Below, piece by piece: positions 1-5,008 of a DNA stretch of 6,946 bases (position 1 is the first letter of the stretch; every line of letters begins with the position of its first letter). The notes under the pieces were generated by a model. That model saw only the letters and a program-made list of their open reading frames with translations. It had not been told where the DNA came from and ran no database searches. Origin of the DNA: Lactobacillales bacterium (GTDB lineage: Bacteria; Bacillota; Bacilli; Lactobacillales; Vagococcaceae); contig JAATEZ010000348.1 of assembly GCA_015655485.1 (NCBI GenBank), positions 1 through 6,946 of the forward strand, written 5' to 3'. A program made the translations under genes and the position numbers.

Positions 1-272
1 ATGTAGGCGATCTTTTCTTTGCTCTGATCAGGAGATTCATTTAACATATCTTCAGATAAATTTGCGGATGAACTGTCAAGAACGATATGGCTGCTGTTTG
101 CTCTGCCGTCTTTTGTATGGACAGTTACTGTGCATTCAAGCGACTCCAACCGGGTATAATTGCTCCAGTTGATCTGCAAATCGGCGACACCAAGAAAATC
201 TTCTAACATAAATTCACTAAGATCTTTCAAAATCCCAGTCACAACTAGTTCATAAAGAGTCATATTACTCAT
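1..272 (-). CDS. Hypothetical protein, C-terminus beyond window edge
   Basis: An open reading frame starts at the ATG complementary to 270-272 and stays open for 90 codons to the left edge, so only the N-terminus is visible. The start is well supported: AAGGAGG lies about seven bases upstream on the minus strand. The protein begins MSNMTLYELV and is acidic, with alternating hydrophobic and polar residues around residues 25-65 (LQINW, ECTVTVHT) that suggest a beta-rich soluble fold. No signal peptide or membrane segment is visible. I do not recognise the family and give no function. It is read in the same direction as the membrane-protein operon to its right but is separated from it by about 160 bp with a palindrome, so it is probably its own transcription unit. 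Confidence 0.75.
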   Translation of the reverse strand, partial: MSNMTLYELVVTGILKDLSEFMLEDFLGVADLQINWSNYTRLESLECTVTVHTKDGRANSSHIVLDSSSANLSEDMLNESPDQSKEKIAY

Positions 273-325
273 TTTCTTCCTCCTTGGTGATGAATAGATA
301 TCTAGTAAGGCAAAATAATTTATGG

Positions 326-352
326 AAAATCAGTCAAATGAACACTGATTTT
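326..352. repeat. Inverted repeat in leader of the partial gene
   Basis: AAAATCAGT (326-334) and ACTGATTTT (344-352) are perfect 9-bp inverted repeats around a 9-base spacer. They lie 54-80 bases upstream of the partial gene's start, within its probable 5' leader. No T-tract follows on the minus strand, so this does not look like a terminator. It could be a protein-binding operator or an mRNA hairpin. Confidence 0.5.
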
Positions 353-384
353 ATTGGAGATATCGTTGCTGTATTCCTTGTTGA

Positions 385-390
385 ATTATA
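385..390 (-). promoter_or_regulatory. Possible -10 element for the partial gene
   Basis: The minus strand reads TATAAT here, about 113 bases upstream of the partial gene's start codon. At 17 bp further upstream the sequence is TAGAAA, a poor -35, and there is no TG extension. The call rests on the -10 match alone. Confidence 0.3.
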
Positions 391-424
391 CTATATTTAA
401 GTACAGATTTCTATATTCAAAATA

Positions 425-446
425 AAAAAAGTCAATTGACTTTTTT
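425..446 (-). terminator. Palindrome at the end of the membrane-protein gene, probable weak terminator
   Basis: Six A, GTCAA, TTGAC and six T form a perfect 22-bp palindrome centred between 435 and 436. On the minus strand it overlaps the TGA stop at 432-434 and ends in a T-run, as an intrinsic terminator would. The stem is AT-rich and needs a few central bases as loop, so it may be inefficient. Its symmetry means it could also act from the other strand. Confidence 0.5.
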
Positions 447-1832
447 ATTTACTGATTCTTTTAGTTCTTGGTATTTTTGTTTGATCTTCATATCCGATTG
501 ATTAGAGTAGTAGAAAGTCATCTTATTCGTATATATGGCGATGACTTTTTTTGAATGATTCCAGACAAAAAGCTTCACTTTTTCATTCTTCTTGTTTAAA
601 AAATAGCCAGTTGAGATTGAATCAGTCGCAGCGCCGTTGATTCGCATATTCATATCAGGAACTGAATCTAATAAAACTATTTTCTTTATTTTTGAATAAT
701 CAAGAGTCGTCGAGCTGGTCAATGGAGCGTTTAACTCTAATGTGTTATTACCAAGATCAAGCTCAAAGGCCTCAGGATTCCCCGACTGTGCCAAGGGGAT
801 GATACAGAGTATAATAATAGTAAAAAGCATAATGACTGTTGCACTCATGATCATTTTTCCGAGAGGTCGGCCTATGTTGACGGAGATATTCATTCCAACC
901 CGATCAGGGACCATGATCCTTGGATCCTCAGGGTTCATATAGATTCCATAACGCCAGAAATAATCGTCATCCGCAAAAAAAACTTCTTTGGTGCTGGCCA
1001 AGGCAGTATCGCGCTGGTGAAGCATTTTAAGGAAGATATAGAAGATATAGAGCAGCAGGAAACCGGTCAGAACCAGTATGCCGCTGTTCACTAATACTAC
1101 AGCATGAGCAATTCCCCAAAATAAAGCTAAATTGAAGAGAATAATTAGATATAAAAAAACATCCAGCGCGAGAATAAATTTCGACCATGTTTTACGAGTG
1201 ACATTAATGCAATATTGATTCACTTTTTTATCCTCGCTTAAAACTTTAGCCGGCATTTTTTTTACCAGCAGATAAGTAAAGAAACTTATAATAAAGATCA
1301 AAAGAGTCAGTGCACCTAAAGGAATGACATCAGCCATTCTTCTGGCAGGAAAATAGGCTAAAATACTAGTCAATAGGGAGATCACGAAAATCAAAAGCAG
1401 CCATTTAAAAGGAACCAGATCCTGATTTTTTTCTAAAACCAGCTTAGTATCCATAATAATTTCATGTTTCTCACCAATAAACCAGGATTCTTCTTGTTTG
1501 ACTGCGTGCATTTTGCGTATACCCCATATTTGTAAAAGGCAGGTCATCATGATCTGAAACATTAAGAGAATCAGATAGGTAATAATTATTTCGTTCTCGT
1601 TTTGCCAGAAAAATAAGAAAAGATAAAGTAAAATAAAACCGGCATGAGTTTGGAGCAGTCTTTTTTTATAAAGTTTAGTGACCGCTTTTACTTTGGGATT
1701 TTGATCTTCTCCTTTAGGGATCGTTGTTTCTAAAATGATATTATTGTGCCATCCTGCCGAAATGCAGCCGACAAAATAGAAAAGCACTCCGCATAAGCTG
1801 AAAATAATTAATAAAATCAATGCACTGTTCAT
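432..1832 (-). CDS. Polytopic membrane protein with DUF5808-type segment, second gene of GntR operon
   Basis: A 466-residue membrane protein. Hydrophobic segments are visible near residues 3-25, 61-76, 80-102, 141-160, 170-190, 218-240, 243-268 and 328-347, giving about eight membrane passes. Residues 287-316 (motifs FWRYGIYMNPEDP and NIGRPLGKM) match the DUF5808 signature of a short aromatic and NPxDP segment followed by a GxPxG turn. After the last membrane segment there is an approximately 110-residue soluble tail with beta-strand character, possibly PH-like. The start ATG has AGAGGAG about 11 bases upstream, inside the end of the GntR gene, and only six bases separate the two genes, so translation is probably coupled. 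Pairing of a YhcF-type GntR repressor with such proteins is common in Firmicutes. The molecular role is not established; envelope-stress or drug sensing is speculation. Confidence 0.85.
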   Translation of the reverse strand: MNSALILLIIFSLCGVLFYFVGCISAGWHNNIILETTIPKGEDQNPKVKAVTKLYKKRLLQTHAGFILLYLFLFFWQNENEIIITYLILLMFQIMMTCLLQIWGIRKMHAVKQEESWFIGEKHEIIMDTKLVLEKNQDLVPFKWLLLIFVISLLTSILAYFPARRMADVIPLGALTLLIFIISFFTYLLVKKMPAKVLSEDKKVNQYCINVTRKTWSKFILALDVFLYLIILFNLALFWGIAHAVVLVNSGILVLTGFLLLYIFYIFLKMLHQRDTALASTKEVFFADDDYFWRYGIYMNPEDPRIMVPDRVGMNISVNIGRPLGKMIMSATVIMLFTIIILCIIPLAQSGNPEAFELDLGNNTLELNAPLTSSTTLDYSKIKKIVLLDSVPDMNMRINGAATDSISTGYFLNKKNEKVKLFVWNHSKKVIAIYTNKMTFYYSNQSDMKIKQKYQELKESVNKKVN

Positions 1833-1838
1833 GACTGC

Positions 1839-2231
1839 TCATTCTCCTCTTTCTTTTTTAGTTTGAAATTCTGACAATATTTCTTCACCAATTTGTTGAA
1901 TTTCAAATGGTGTCAGTTCGTGAACGGCTAATTCCGCCAAGAGAAGACGTAATTTTTTTTGAGCTTGCTCTTTAAAAACAGGATCTGAAGCGATTTTTTT
2001 CTTGACTTTAGCGCCGTTGCGCCGATCGATCTCAATATAACCTTCTTCTTTTAACAGATTATAGCCTTTAGAAACAGTCATCATATTTATGCCGACATCC
2101 TCAGCAAATTGGCGGACAGAAGGCAGGGATTCACCTAATCGGAGTTCTCCTGCGGCGATGCCTAAAATAATTTGATCGCGAATCTGAGTGTAAATGGGTT
2201 CCGAACTAGACATATCAATTTTCAGCAGCAT
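1839..2231 (-). CDS. GntR-family transcriptional regulator, YhcF/YtrA type
   Basis: A 130-residue regulator. The N-terminal winged helix spans about residues 11-78, with the family pattern PIYxQIxDQI, then LPSVRxxAxxxGINxxTVxKxYxxLxxEGYI (36-67) and the wing RRNGAKV. The tail after residue 80 is a short helical stretch of about 50 residues with no effector domain, which defines the YhcF/YtrA subfamily. Such proteins usually repress their own operon, which here includes the downstream membrane protein. The start ATG is preceded by GGAGGG at good spacing. A perfect 29-bp palindrome covering the -10 lies just upstream and is the obvious autoregulatory site. The inducing signal cannot be read from the sequence; relatives often respond to cell-wall-active or membrane-active compounds. 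Confidence 0.93.
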   Translation of the reverse strand: MLLKIDMSSSEPIYTQIRDQIILGIAAGELRLGESLPSVRQFAEDVGINMMTVSKGYNLLKEEGYIEIDRRNGAKVKKKIASDPVFKEQAQKKLRLLLAELAVHELTPFEIQQIGEEILSEFQTKKERGE

Positions 2232-2258
2232 GATTTCCCTCCATTGTCTAAATTGTAC

Positions 2259-2287
2259 TATTTGTATTATATCATATAATACAAATA
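2259..2287. promoter_or_regulatory. Perfect 29-bp palindromic operator for the GntR operon
   Basis: The half site TATTTGTATTATAT (2259-2272) is repeated exactly inverted at 2274-2287 around a single central C at 2273. It lies 28 bases upstream of the GntR start codon. The minus-strand -10 TATAAT (2266-2271) is inside it, so a bound dimer would block RNA polymerase. The core TGTATTATAT with its mirror resembles the A/T-rich, GTA-TAC-bounded sites known for YtrA-type GntR proteins. Binding by the adjacent regulator is inference. Confidence 0.88.
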
Positions 2288-2294
2288 AGATAAA
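2266..2294 (-). promoter_or_regulatory. Promoter of the GntR/membrane-protein operon
   Basis: On the minus strand the -10 is TATAAT (2266-2271). The hexamer 17 bp upstream is TTTATC (2289-2294), a weak -35. The transcript would start near 2259, giving a leader of under 30 bases that carries the GGAGGG ribosome binding site. A perfect -10 with a poor -35, covered by the palindrome, fits a promoter kept off by its repressor. Confidence 0.65.
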
Positions 2295-2309
2295 CAGAGA
2301 TATTTCTGC

Positions 2310-2344
2310 AAAAAAAGTGGTTAGAGATCGAGGTCTCCAACCAC
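2310..2344 (-). terminator. Intrinsic terminator of the ROK gene
   Basis: On the minus strand GTGGTTGGAGA (from 2344) pairs with TCTCTAACCAC (ending at 2317), with one G-U pair and the six-base loop CCTCGA. Seven T residues follow (2316-2310). It lies 33 bases past the ROK stop codon and 16 bases before the GntR -35, so it separates the two units cleanly. Confidence 0.92.
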
Positions 2345-2358
2345 AAGAATGATCATAA

Positions 2359-2374
2359 CATTAAATATTTAATG
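2359..2374. repeat. 16-bp perfect AT-rich palindrome after the ROK gene
   Basis: CATTAAAT followed by ATTTAATG is a perfect palindrome lying between the ROK stop codon and its terminator. It has no spacer for a loop and almost no GC. It may be chance in AT-rich DNA. Confidence 0.4.
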
Positions 2375-2377
2375 CTT

Positions 2378-3301
2378 TCACTTATATTTTTCTTCAAAAT
2401 GCAGCGCAGCCCCGATCAGGTTGGCGTCATTTTTAAATTTACAGGTTTTGATTTTAAGCAGAACATTGTCGTCGTCTTTATTTTCGAGAGCGCCTTCTTT
2501 TATCCAGCTTAAAAGCGATGAATCTTCATTGAGTAATTCGCTCAATGATTTTTTGAGAGAGGGGATAAAGACCGGATTATTGGTGATCCCGCCGCCGATA
2601 CCAATAAATTCAGGCGATAGAGACCGGTTGACAACAAGCAGGATTTCTGCCAGGCTTCTGAACATAGTATCCAGCTGATCAGAAGCCACTTGATCACCAT
2701 TTTCAGCTAATTCAAAAACCTCTTTGCCATCAATGCTGGAAGGAAGTTTAAATTTTTTTAGAGCGACGATTTTAGCGGTTTGGACAGGAGAGGCGGTGAT
2801 ACCGATGATCGACCGCGTAAAATCAGTAATGATTTTATCTACTTGTTCTAATTCATTCGCAGTATCAAGAACTACTTTACCGTCCTTGACTAAGGCCAGG
2901 CCAATACCTGAACCAACAATAACAAAAACCGGATGATCTGCTTTTTTTCCGATTCCCAGCTTCATTTCAGCCAAAGCCGCACTGTTGGCATCGTTGTATA
3001 AAGAAACTTTTAAGCCGACAGCTTGCGACAAGGTATCTTGAATCGGGACCATATGCAAAAAAGGAACAAAGCTAATGCCGCCGACTGAGCCTTTCTCTTC
3101 GTCGATTTCACCGGGACAGCTCACCGCCAGTCCTTGAAGATCATAGGATGTGGACAGCTGCTCTTTAATTTCTTTCACTTTATCAAAAAAGGGCTGTCTA
3201 GTTGCCGGAGTTGGAAAATCTCCTTGCTCAAATAGTTTTTGTTTCTTCCAGACTGCATATTTTACGGCAGAACCGCCAATATCAAGGGTTAAAAGAGCCA
3301 T
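2378..3301 (-). CDS. ROK-family protein, probable sugar kinase with atypical central region
   Basis: A 307-residue ROK-fold protein. Residues 6-17 (LDIGGSAVKYAV) form the first phosphate-binding loop. NDANSAA at 103-109 holds the expected catalytic Asp104. VGSGIG at 129-134 is the second phosphate loop and FIGIGGGIT at 232-240 is the adenosine loop. The length suits ROK glucokinases and beta-glucoside kinases. The usual GE(F/I)GH sugar-contact motif and the Cys-rich zinc motif that follow the second loop are both missing; that stretch reads LDTANELEQVDKIITD. Zinc-free ROK relatives exist, so activity is possible, but substrate cannot be assigned. The start has CGGAGG at good spacing and a consensus promoter. 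No sugar-transport or glycosidase gene adjoins it. Closest guesses are glucokinase, beta-glucoside kinase or fructokinase-like. Confidence 0.85.
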   Translation of the reverse strand: MALLTLDIGGSAVKYAVWKKQKLFEQGDFPTPATRQPFFDKVKEIKEQLSTSYDLQGLAVSCPGEIDEEKGSVGGISFVPFLHMVPIQDTLSQAVGLKVSLYNDANSAALAEMKLGIGKKADHPVFVIVGSGIGLALVKDGKVVLDTANELEQVDKIITDFTRSIIGITASPVQTAKIVALKKFKLPSSIDGKEVFELAENGDQVASDQLDTMFRSLAEILLVVNRSLSPEFIGIGGGITNNPVFIPSLKKSLSELLNEDSSLLSWIKEGALENKDDDNVLLKIKTCKFKNDANLIGAALHFEEKYK

Positions 3302-3332
3302 TTTTTTCCTCCGTTAGGTTTGTCTTATTAAA

Positions 3333-3361
3333 AATATAAGGTTTTTTGATTTAGTGTTCAA
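3333..3361 (-). promoter_or_regulatory. Promoter of the ROK gene
   Basis: On the minus strand, TTGAAC (3356-3361) and TATATT (3333-3338) are separated by exactly 17 bp. Transcription would start near 3326, leaving a short leader with GGAGG before the ATG at 3301. No catabolite-responsive (cre) palindrome is visible around it. Confidence 0.75.
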
Positions 3362-3428
3362 CTGATTTTATCACGATTTTTCTTTTTTAGAAAGCCGTTG
3401 ATCACAGGAAGGAACTTATCGACGTGTA

Positions 3429-3457
3429 TTGACTTTTCAAAATCTATATAATAAACT
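3429..3457 (+). promoter_or_regulatory. Promoter of the fluoride riboswitch and crcB transcript
   Basis: TTGACT (3429-3434) is a strong -35, with TAAACT (3452-3457) 17 bp downstream as -10. A perfect TATAAT lies at 3447-3452 but only 12 bp from that -35, too close to pair with it. Either -10 would start RNA just at the beginning of the aptamer. The promoter faces away from the ROK promoter, about 70 bp apart. Confidence 0.65.
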
Positions 3458-3462
3458 TGCTA

Positions 3463-3526
3463 TAAGGAAATGAAGTTCTTCCGGGGCTGTGCCTGAACTG
3501 CATGTAACAATGCTAATGACTTCTGC
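3463..3526 (+). promoter_or_regulatory. Fluoride riboswitch aptamer (crcB RNA motif)
   Basis: The RNA matches the crcB motif closely. GGAA (3466-3469) pairs with TTCC (3479-3482) around the loop ATGAAGTTC. GCAT (3500-3503) pairs with ATGC (3510-3513), preceded by the conserved TGAACT. The conserved 3' strand is CTAATGACTTCT (3513-3524). The diagnostic pseudoknot forms between GAAGT (3472-3476) and ACTTC (3519-3523); in other crcB RNAs these positions differ but stay complementary. An extra small GGGC/GCCT-type hairpin sits at 3483-3495. The downstream genes are crcB homologues, which settles the ligand as fluoride by family knowledge. Confidence 0.95.
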
Positions 3527-3554
3527 TGAACAGCGGAGTGATTGGCATTTTTTT
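3509..3554 (+). terminator. Riboswitch-controlled terminator overlapping the aptamer
   Basis: AATGCTAAT (3509-3517) pairs with ATTGGCATT (3541-3549) with one G-U pair. The stem continues through ACTTCTGCTG against CAGCGGAGT with a one-base bulge, closing on a GAAC loop. Seven T residues end it (3548-3554). The 5' arm uses the aptamer's ATGC stem strand and its pseudoknot strand, so the two folds exclude each other. Fluoride binding should therefore prevent termination, making this a transcriptional ON switch. Confidence 0.88.
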
Positions 3555-3577
3555 AGGATTTATTTGCTCAAATAGGA

Positions 3578-3709
3578 GGCTGGGTCAAAAGTCTTCAGCT
3601 TCGAGAAATAAAACGAACTATCCGAAAAAGCCGCTCAATATTTCTGGATAGTTCGGATTATTTTCGAAAAAGCTGCTTTTGACCTGCCTTTTATTCGTAT
3701 TTGAGACCG
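3578..3709. repeat. Repeat copy 1: long-hairpin intergenic element in crcB leader
   Basis: Its core is a large imperfect hairpin. AGGCTGGGTCAAAAG on the left (from 3577) faces CTTTTGACCTGCCT on the right (to 3689). The inner CGAACTATCC (3614-3623) and GGATAGTTCG (3646-3655) are a perfect 10-bp pair around a 22-base loop. The block ends in ATTTGAGACCG (3699-3709). Its reverse complement aligns over its whole length with 5184-5316, with shared blocks such as CGGTCTCAAAT, TTTTCGAAAATAATCC and AACTATCCAGAAA. Elements beginning GGCTGGG-CAAAA are frequent between genes in enterococci and relatives; that link is from memory. It shows no coding capacity. Confidence 0.85.
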
Positions 3710-3754
3710 GCTCATTCATTTAAATGGATGAATGGGTCGGCCTCTTATTTTTTT
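3703..3754 (+). terminator. Second terminator-like hairpin directly before crcB1
   Basis: GAGACCGGCTCATTCAT (3703-3719) pairs with ATGAATGGGTCGGCCTC (3728-3744) in a 17-position stem with two G-U pairs and a single A-C mismatch, around an 8-base loop. It is followed by TTATTTTTTT (3745-3754). This has every mark of an intrinsic terminator on the plus strand. It ends only six bases before the crcB1 ribosome binding site, so riboswitch-initiated RNA must read through it to express crcB1. Confidence 0.7.
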
Positions 3755-3773
3755 ATCACGAGGGAGTTATGTC

Positions 3774-4178
3774 ATGAGAAAGTATATTTTTATAAGCTGT
3801 GGAGCTTTTTTGGGGGCAATTTTGAGATATTTGATCGAACAGGTTGATGTTCCAAATTATCTTGCGTATATTCCTTTAAATACCTTAGTGATCAACATCA
3901 GCGGCAGTTTTTTATTAGCGTTCATCGCCACCATTTGTTTAAAGGTTTGGACCATAGATTCTGACATTCGCTTAGGAATTACAGCGGGTCTCATCGGCGC
4001 GTATACTACTTTTTCTACTTTTTGCAAGGAAACAGGCCTCTTTCTGCTGAATCATGATTATTATCTTGCGGGGGTATATATTTTTTTATCAGTATTTTTA
4101 GGGCTAGGGACGGCTTTTTTAGGTGTCGCTGCTGCTCGAAAAATTGAACGTTTGCTGGAACATAGAAAATTAAAGTAG
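3774..4178 (+). CDS. crcB1: Fluoride channel subunit CrcB/FluC, first copy
   Basis: A 134-residue small membrane protein with four hydrophobic segments (about 4-20, 33-57, 68-90 and 96-120). It exports fluoride across the cytoplasmic membrane as a dual-topology dimer. Family landmarks are GAxLGAILRY (10-19), NxLVINISGSF with the pore Asn41 (36-46), and GAYTTFSTF with Phe80 and Phe83 (75-83), which match the fluoride-coordinating phenylalanines of characterised Fluc channels. The start at 3774 is preferred because GAGGGAG lies seven bases before it. An in-frame ATG at 3732 would add 14 residues but falls inside the terminator hairpin and has no ribosome binding site. It is the first gene of the riboswitch cassette. 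No key residue is missing. Confidence 0.95.
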   Translation: MRKYIFISCGAFLGAILRYLIEQVDVPNYLAYIPLNTLVINISGSFLLAFIATICLKVWTIDSDIRLGITAGLIGAYTTFSTFCKETGLFLLNHDYYLAGVYIFLSVFLGLGTAFLGVAAARKIERLLEHRKLK

Positions 4179-4231
4179 CTTGCCGGCAATCACACATTAT
4201 GAAAAAAAGAAAGTGATGGTGAATAAACACG

Positions 4232-4597
4232 ATGGACTTATTGTTAGTAGGTATCGGCGGTATCTTTGGCGGATTAAGCAGATATCAGCTGGGCAAGCTT
4301 GTTTCTGCAAAAGTAAACACTTCATTTCCGGTCGCAACCTTTATCATTAATCTTACAGGCGCTTTTCTTTTGGGAATTGTCACAAACCTTTATTCTGGAC
4401 AAATGATTTATCTTTTTTTAGGAGATGGTTTTTTGGGAACATACACTACTTTTTCAACTTTTATGTATGAAAATGTTAGTTTGATTAAGGGGCATGAATC
4501 TTTAAATGCAGTAGTTTATATTATCAGTTCACTCATACTGGGAATTGCCGGGTTTTTGATCGGATATATCATTTGCGGCTTTTTACTGCCCAGATAG
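4232..4597 (+). CDS. crcB2: Fluoride channel subunit CrcB/FluC, second copy
   Basis: A 121-residue four-helix membrane protein homologous to its neighbour. GIGGIFGGLSRY (7-18), TFIINLTGAFLLG with Asn40 (36-48) and GTYTTFSTF with Phe74 and Phe77 (69-77) are all intact. Two tandem copies occur in many Firmicutes, where the products may form a heterodimer or one may be the main channel. It follows crcB1 by 53 bases, with no promoter or terminator between them, so it is co-transcribed. The ribosome binding site is weaker than that of crcB1 (GATGGTGA about nine bases before ATG). The C-terminal end after the last helix is very short and its stop is in the same frame as the next gene. Confidence 0.95.
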   Translation: MDLLLVGIGGIFGGLSRYQLGKLVSAKVNTSFPVATFIINLTGAFLLGIVTNLYSGQMIYLFLGDGFLGTYTTFSTFMYENVSLIKGHESLNAVVYIISSLILGIAGFLIGYIICGFLLPR

Positions 4598-4600
4598 TCA

Positions 4601-4933
4601 TTGAAGAGTATGTCAACGGGCAGCCCTGAGAAGGGAAAAGAAAAATTATGGCAAATTTATCAATGGATCAAAGAAGAAGCTGCCACTGGCGGAAGAAAAA
4701 TTGCCTATGGGATGCCGACTTTTTATCAAAATGAAAACTTGATCCATTTTGATAATGTGAAAAACCATATCGAATTTTATCCGACACCTTCTGCTATCCA
4801 GAAATTTTCGAAAGTGACAAAAGATTATAAAACGAGTAAAGGCGCAATTCAATTTCCGGCTGACAGGAAATTGCCGGAGGAATTGCATAGAAAAATCATT
4901 GCTTTTCGAGCCGAAAAAGATGGAAACAAATAA
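4601..4933 (+). CDS. DUF1801-family small protein with short N-terminus and uncertain start
   Basis: A 107-110 residue soluble protein of the DUF1801 fold (YdhG-like). The matching landmarks are KIAYGMPTFYQNENLIHFDN (33-52), HIEFYPTPSAIQKF (56-69), YKTSKGAIQFP (75-85) and the final helix PEELHRKIIAFRAEK. Members are small single-domain proteins; a distant link to frataxin-like iron chaperones has been noted, but biochemistry is largely unknown. The usual first residues (a VDEYI-like start) are missing. The candidate starts are TTG at 4601 and ATG at 4610, neither with a usable Shine-Dalgarno. The reading frame is continuous with crcB2 apart from one TAG. Expression would rely on termination-reinitiation or readthrough, or the gene may be an N-terminally trimmed remnant. 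Confidence 0.75.
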   Translation: MKSMSTGSPEKGKEKLWQIYQWIKEEAATGGRKIAYGMPTFYQNENLIHFDNVKNHIEFYPTPSAIQKFSKVTKDYKTSKGAIQFPADRKLPEELHRKIIAFRAEKDGNK

Positions 4934-4945
4934 ACTATAAAAAAT

Positions 4946-5008
4946 GTTCCGGAAGATAAAAACAGCTCTACTGGCTAAAGTCTGCTGATTTTCCGGAACT
5001 CTTTTTTT
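4946..5008 (+). terminator. Terminator of the crcB cassette, long apical part
   Basis: GTTCCGGAA (4946-4954) pairs with TTCCGGAAC (4991-4999) and the helix extends three more pairs. After a bulge of five A residues, CAGC (4963-4966) pairs with GCTG (4984-4987). Seven T residues follow at 5002-5008. It begins 12 bases after the DUF1801 stop codon. The apical region between the CAGC and GCTG arms is unusually long for a simple terminator. Confidence 0.8.

Noticed and set aside
742..942. Plus-strand ORF opposite the membrane-protein gene
   Set aside because: It is an antisense shadow of a clear gene with no ribosome binding site. The same applies to the other antisense ORFs at 2421-2678, 2724-2936, 4015-4230, 4646-4888 and 6598-6792.
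3302..3428. Catabolite-responsive (cre) operator near the ROK promoter
   Set aside because: No sequence there matches the cre consensus palindrome.
3429..3452. TTGACT paired with the perfect TATAAT at 3447-3452
   Set aside because: The spacing is only 12 bp, too short for a sigma-A promoter; TAAACT at 17 bp is preferred.
3732..3773. Longer crcB1 starting at ATG 3732
   Set aside because: The 14 extra residues (MGRPLIFLSRGSYV) fall in the terminator hairpin and T-tract, with no ribosome binding site. The start at 3774 has GAGGGAG at seven bases and gives the normal family length.
4180..4189. TTGCCGGCAA palindrome after crcB1 as a terminator
   Set aside because: It is a 10-bp palindrome with no loop and no T-tract, and crcB2 has no promoter of its own, so the genes are read together.
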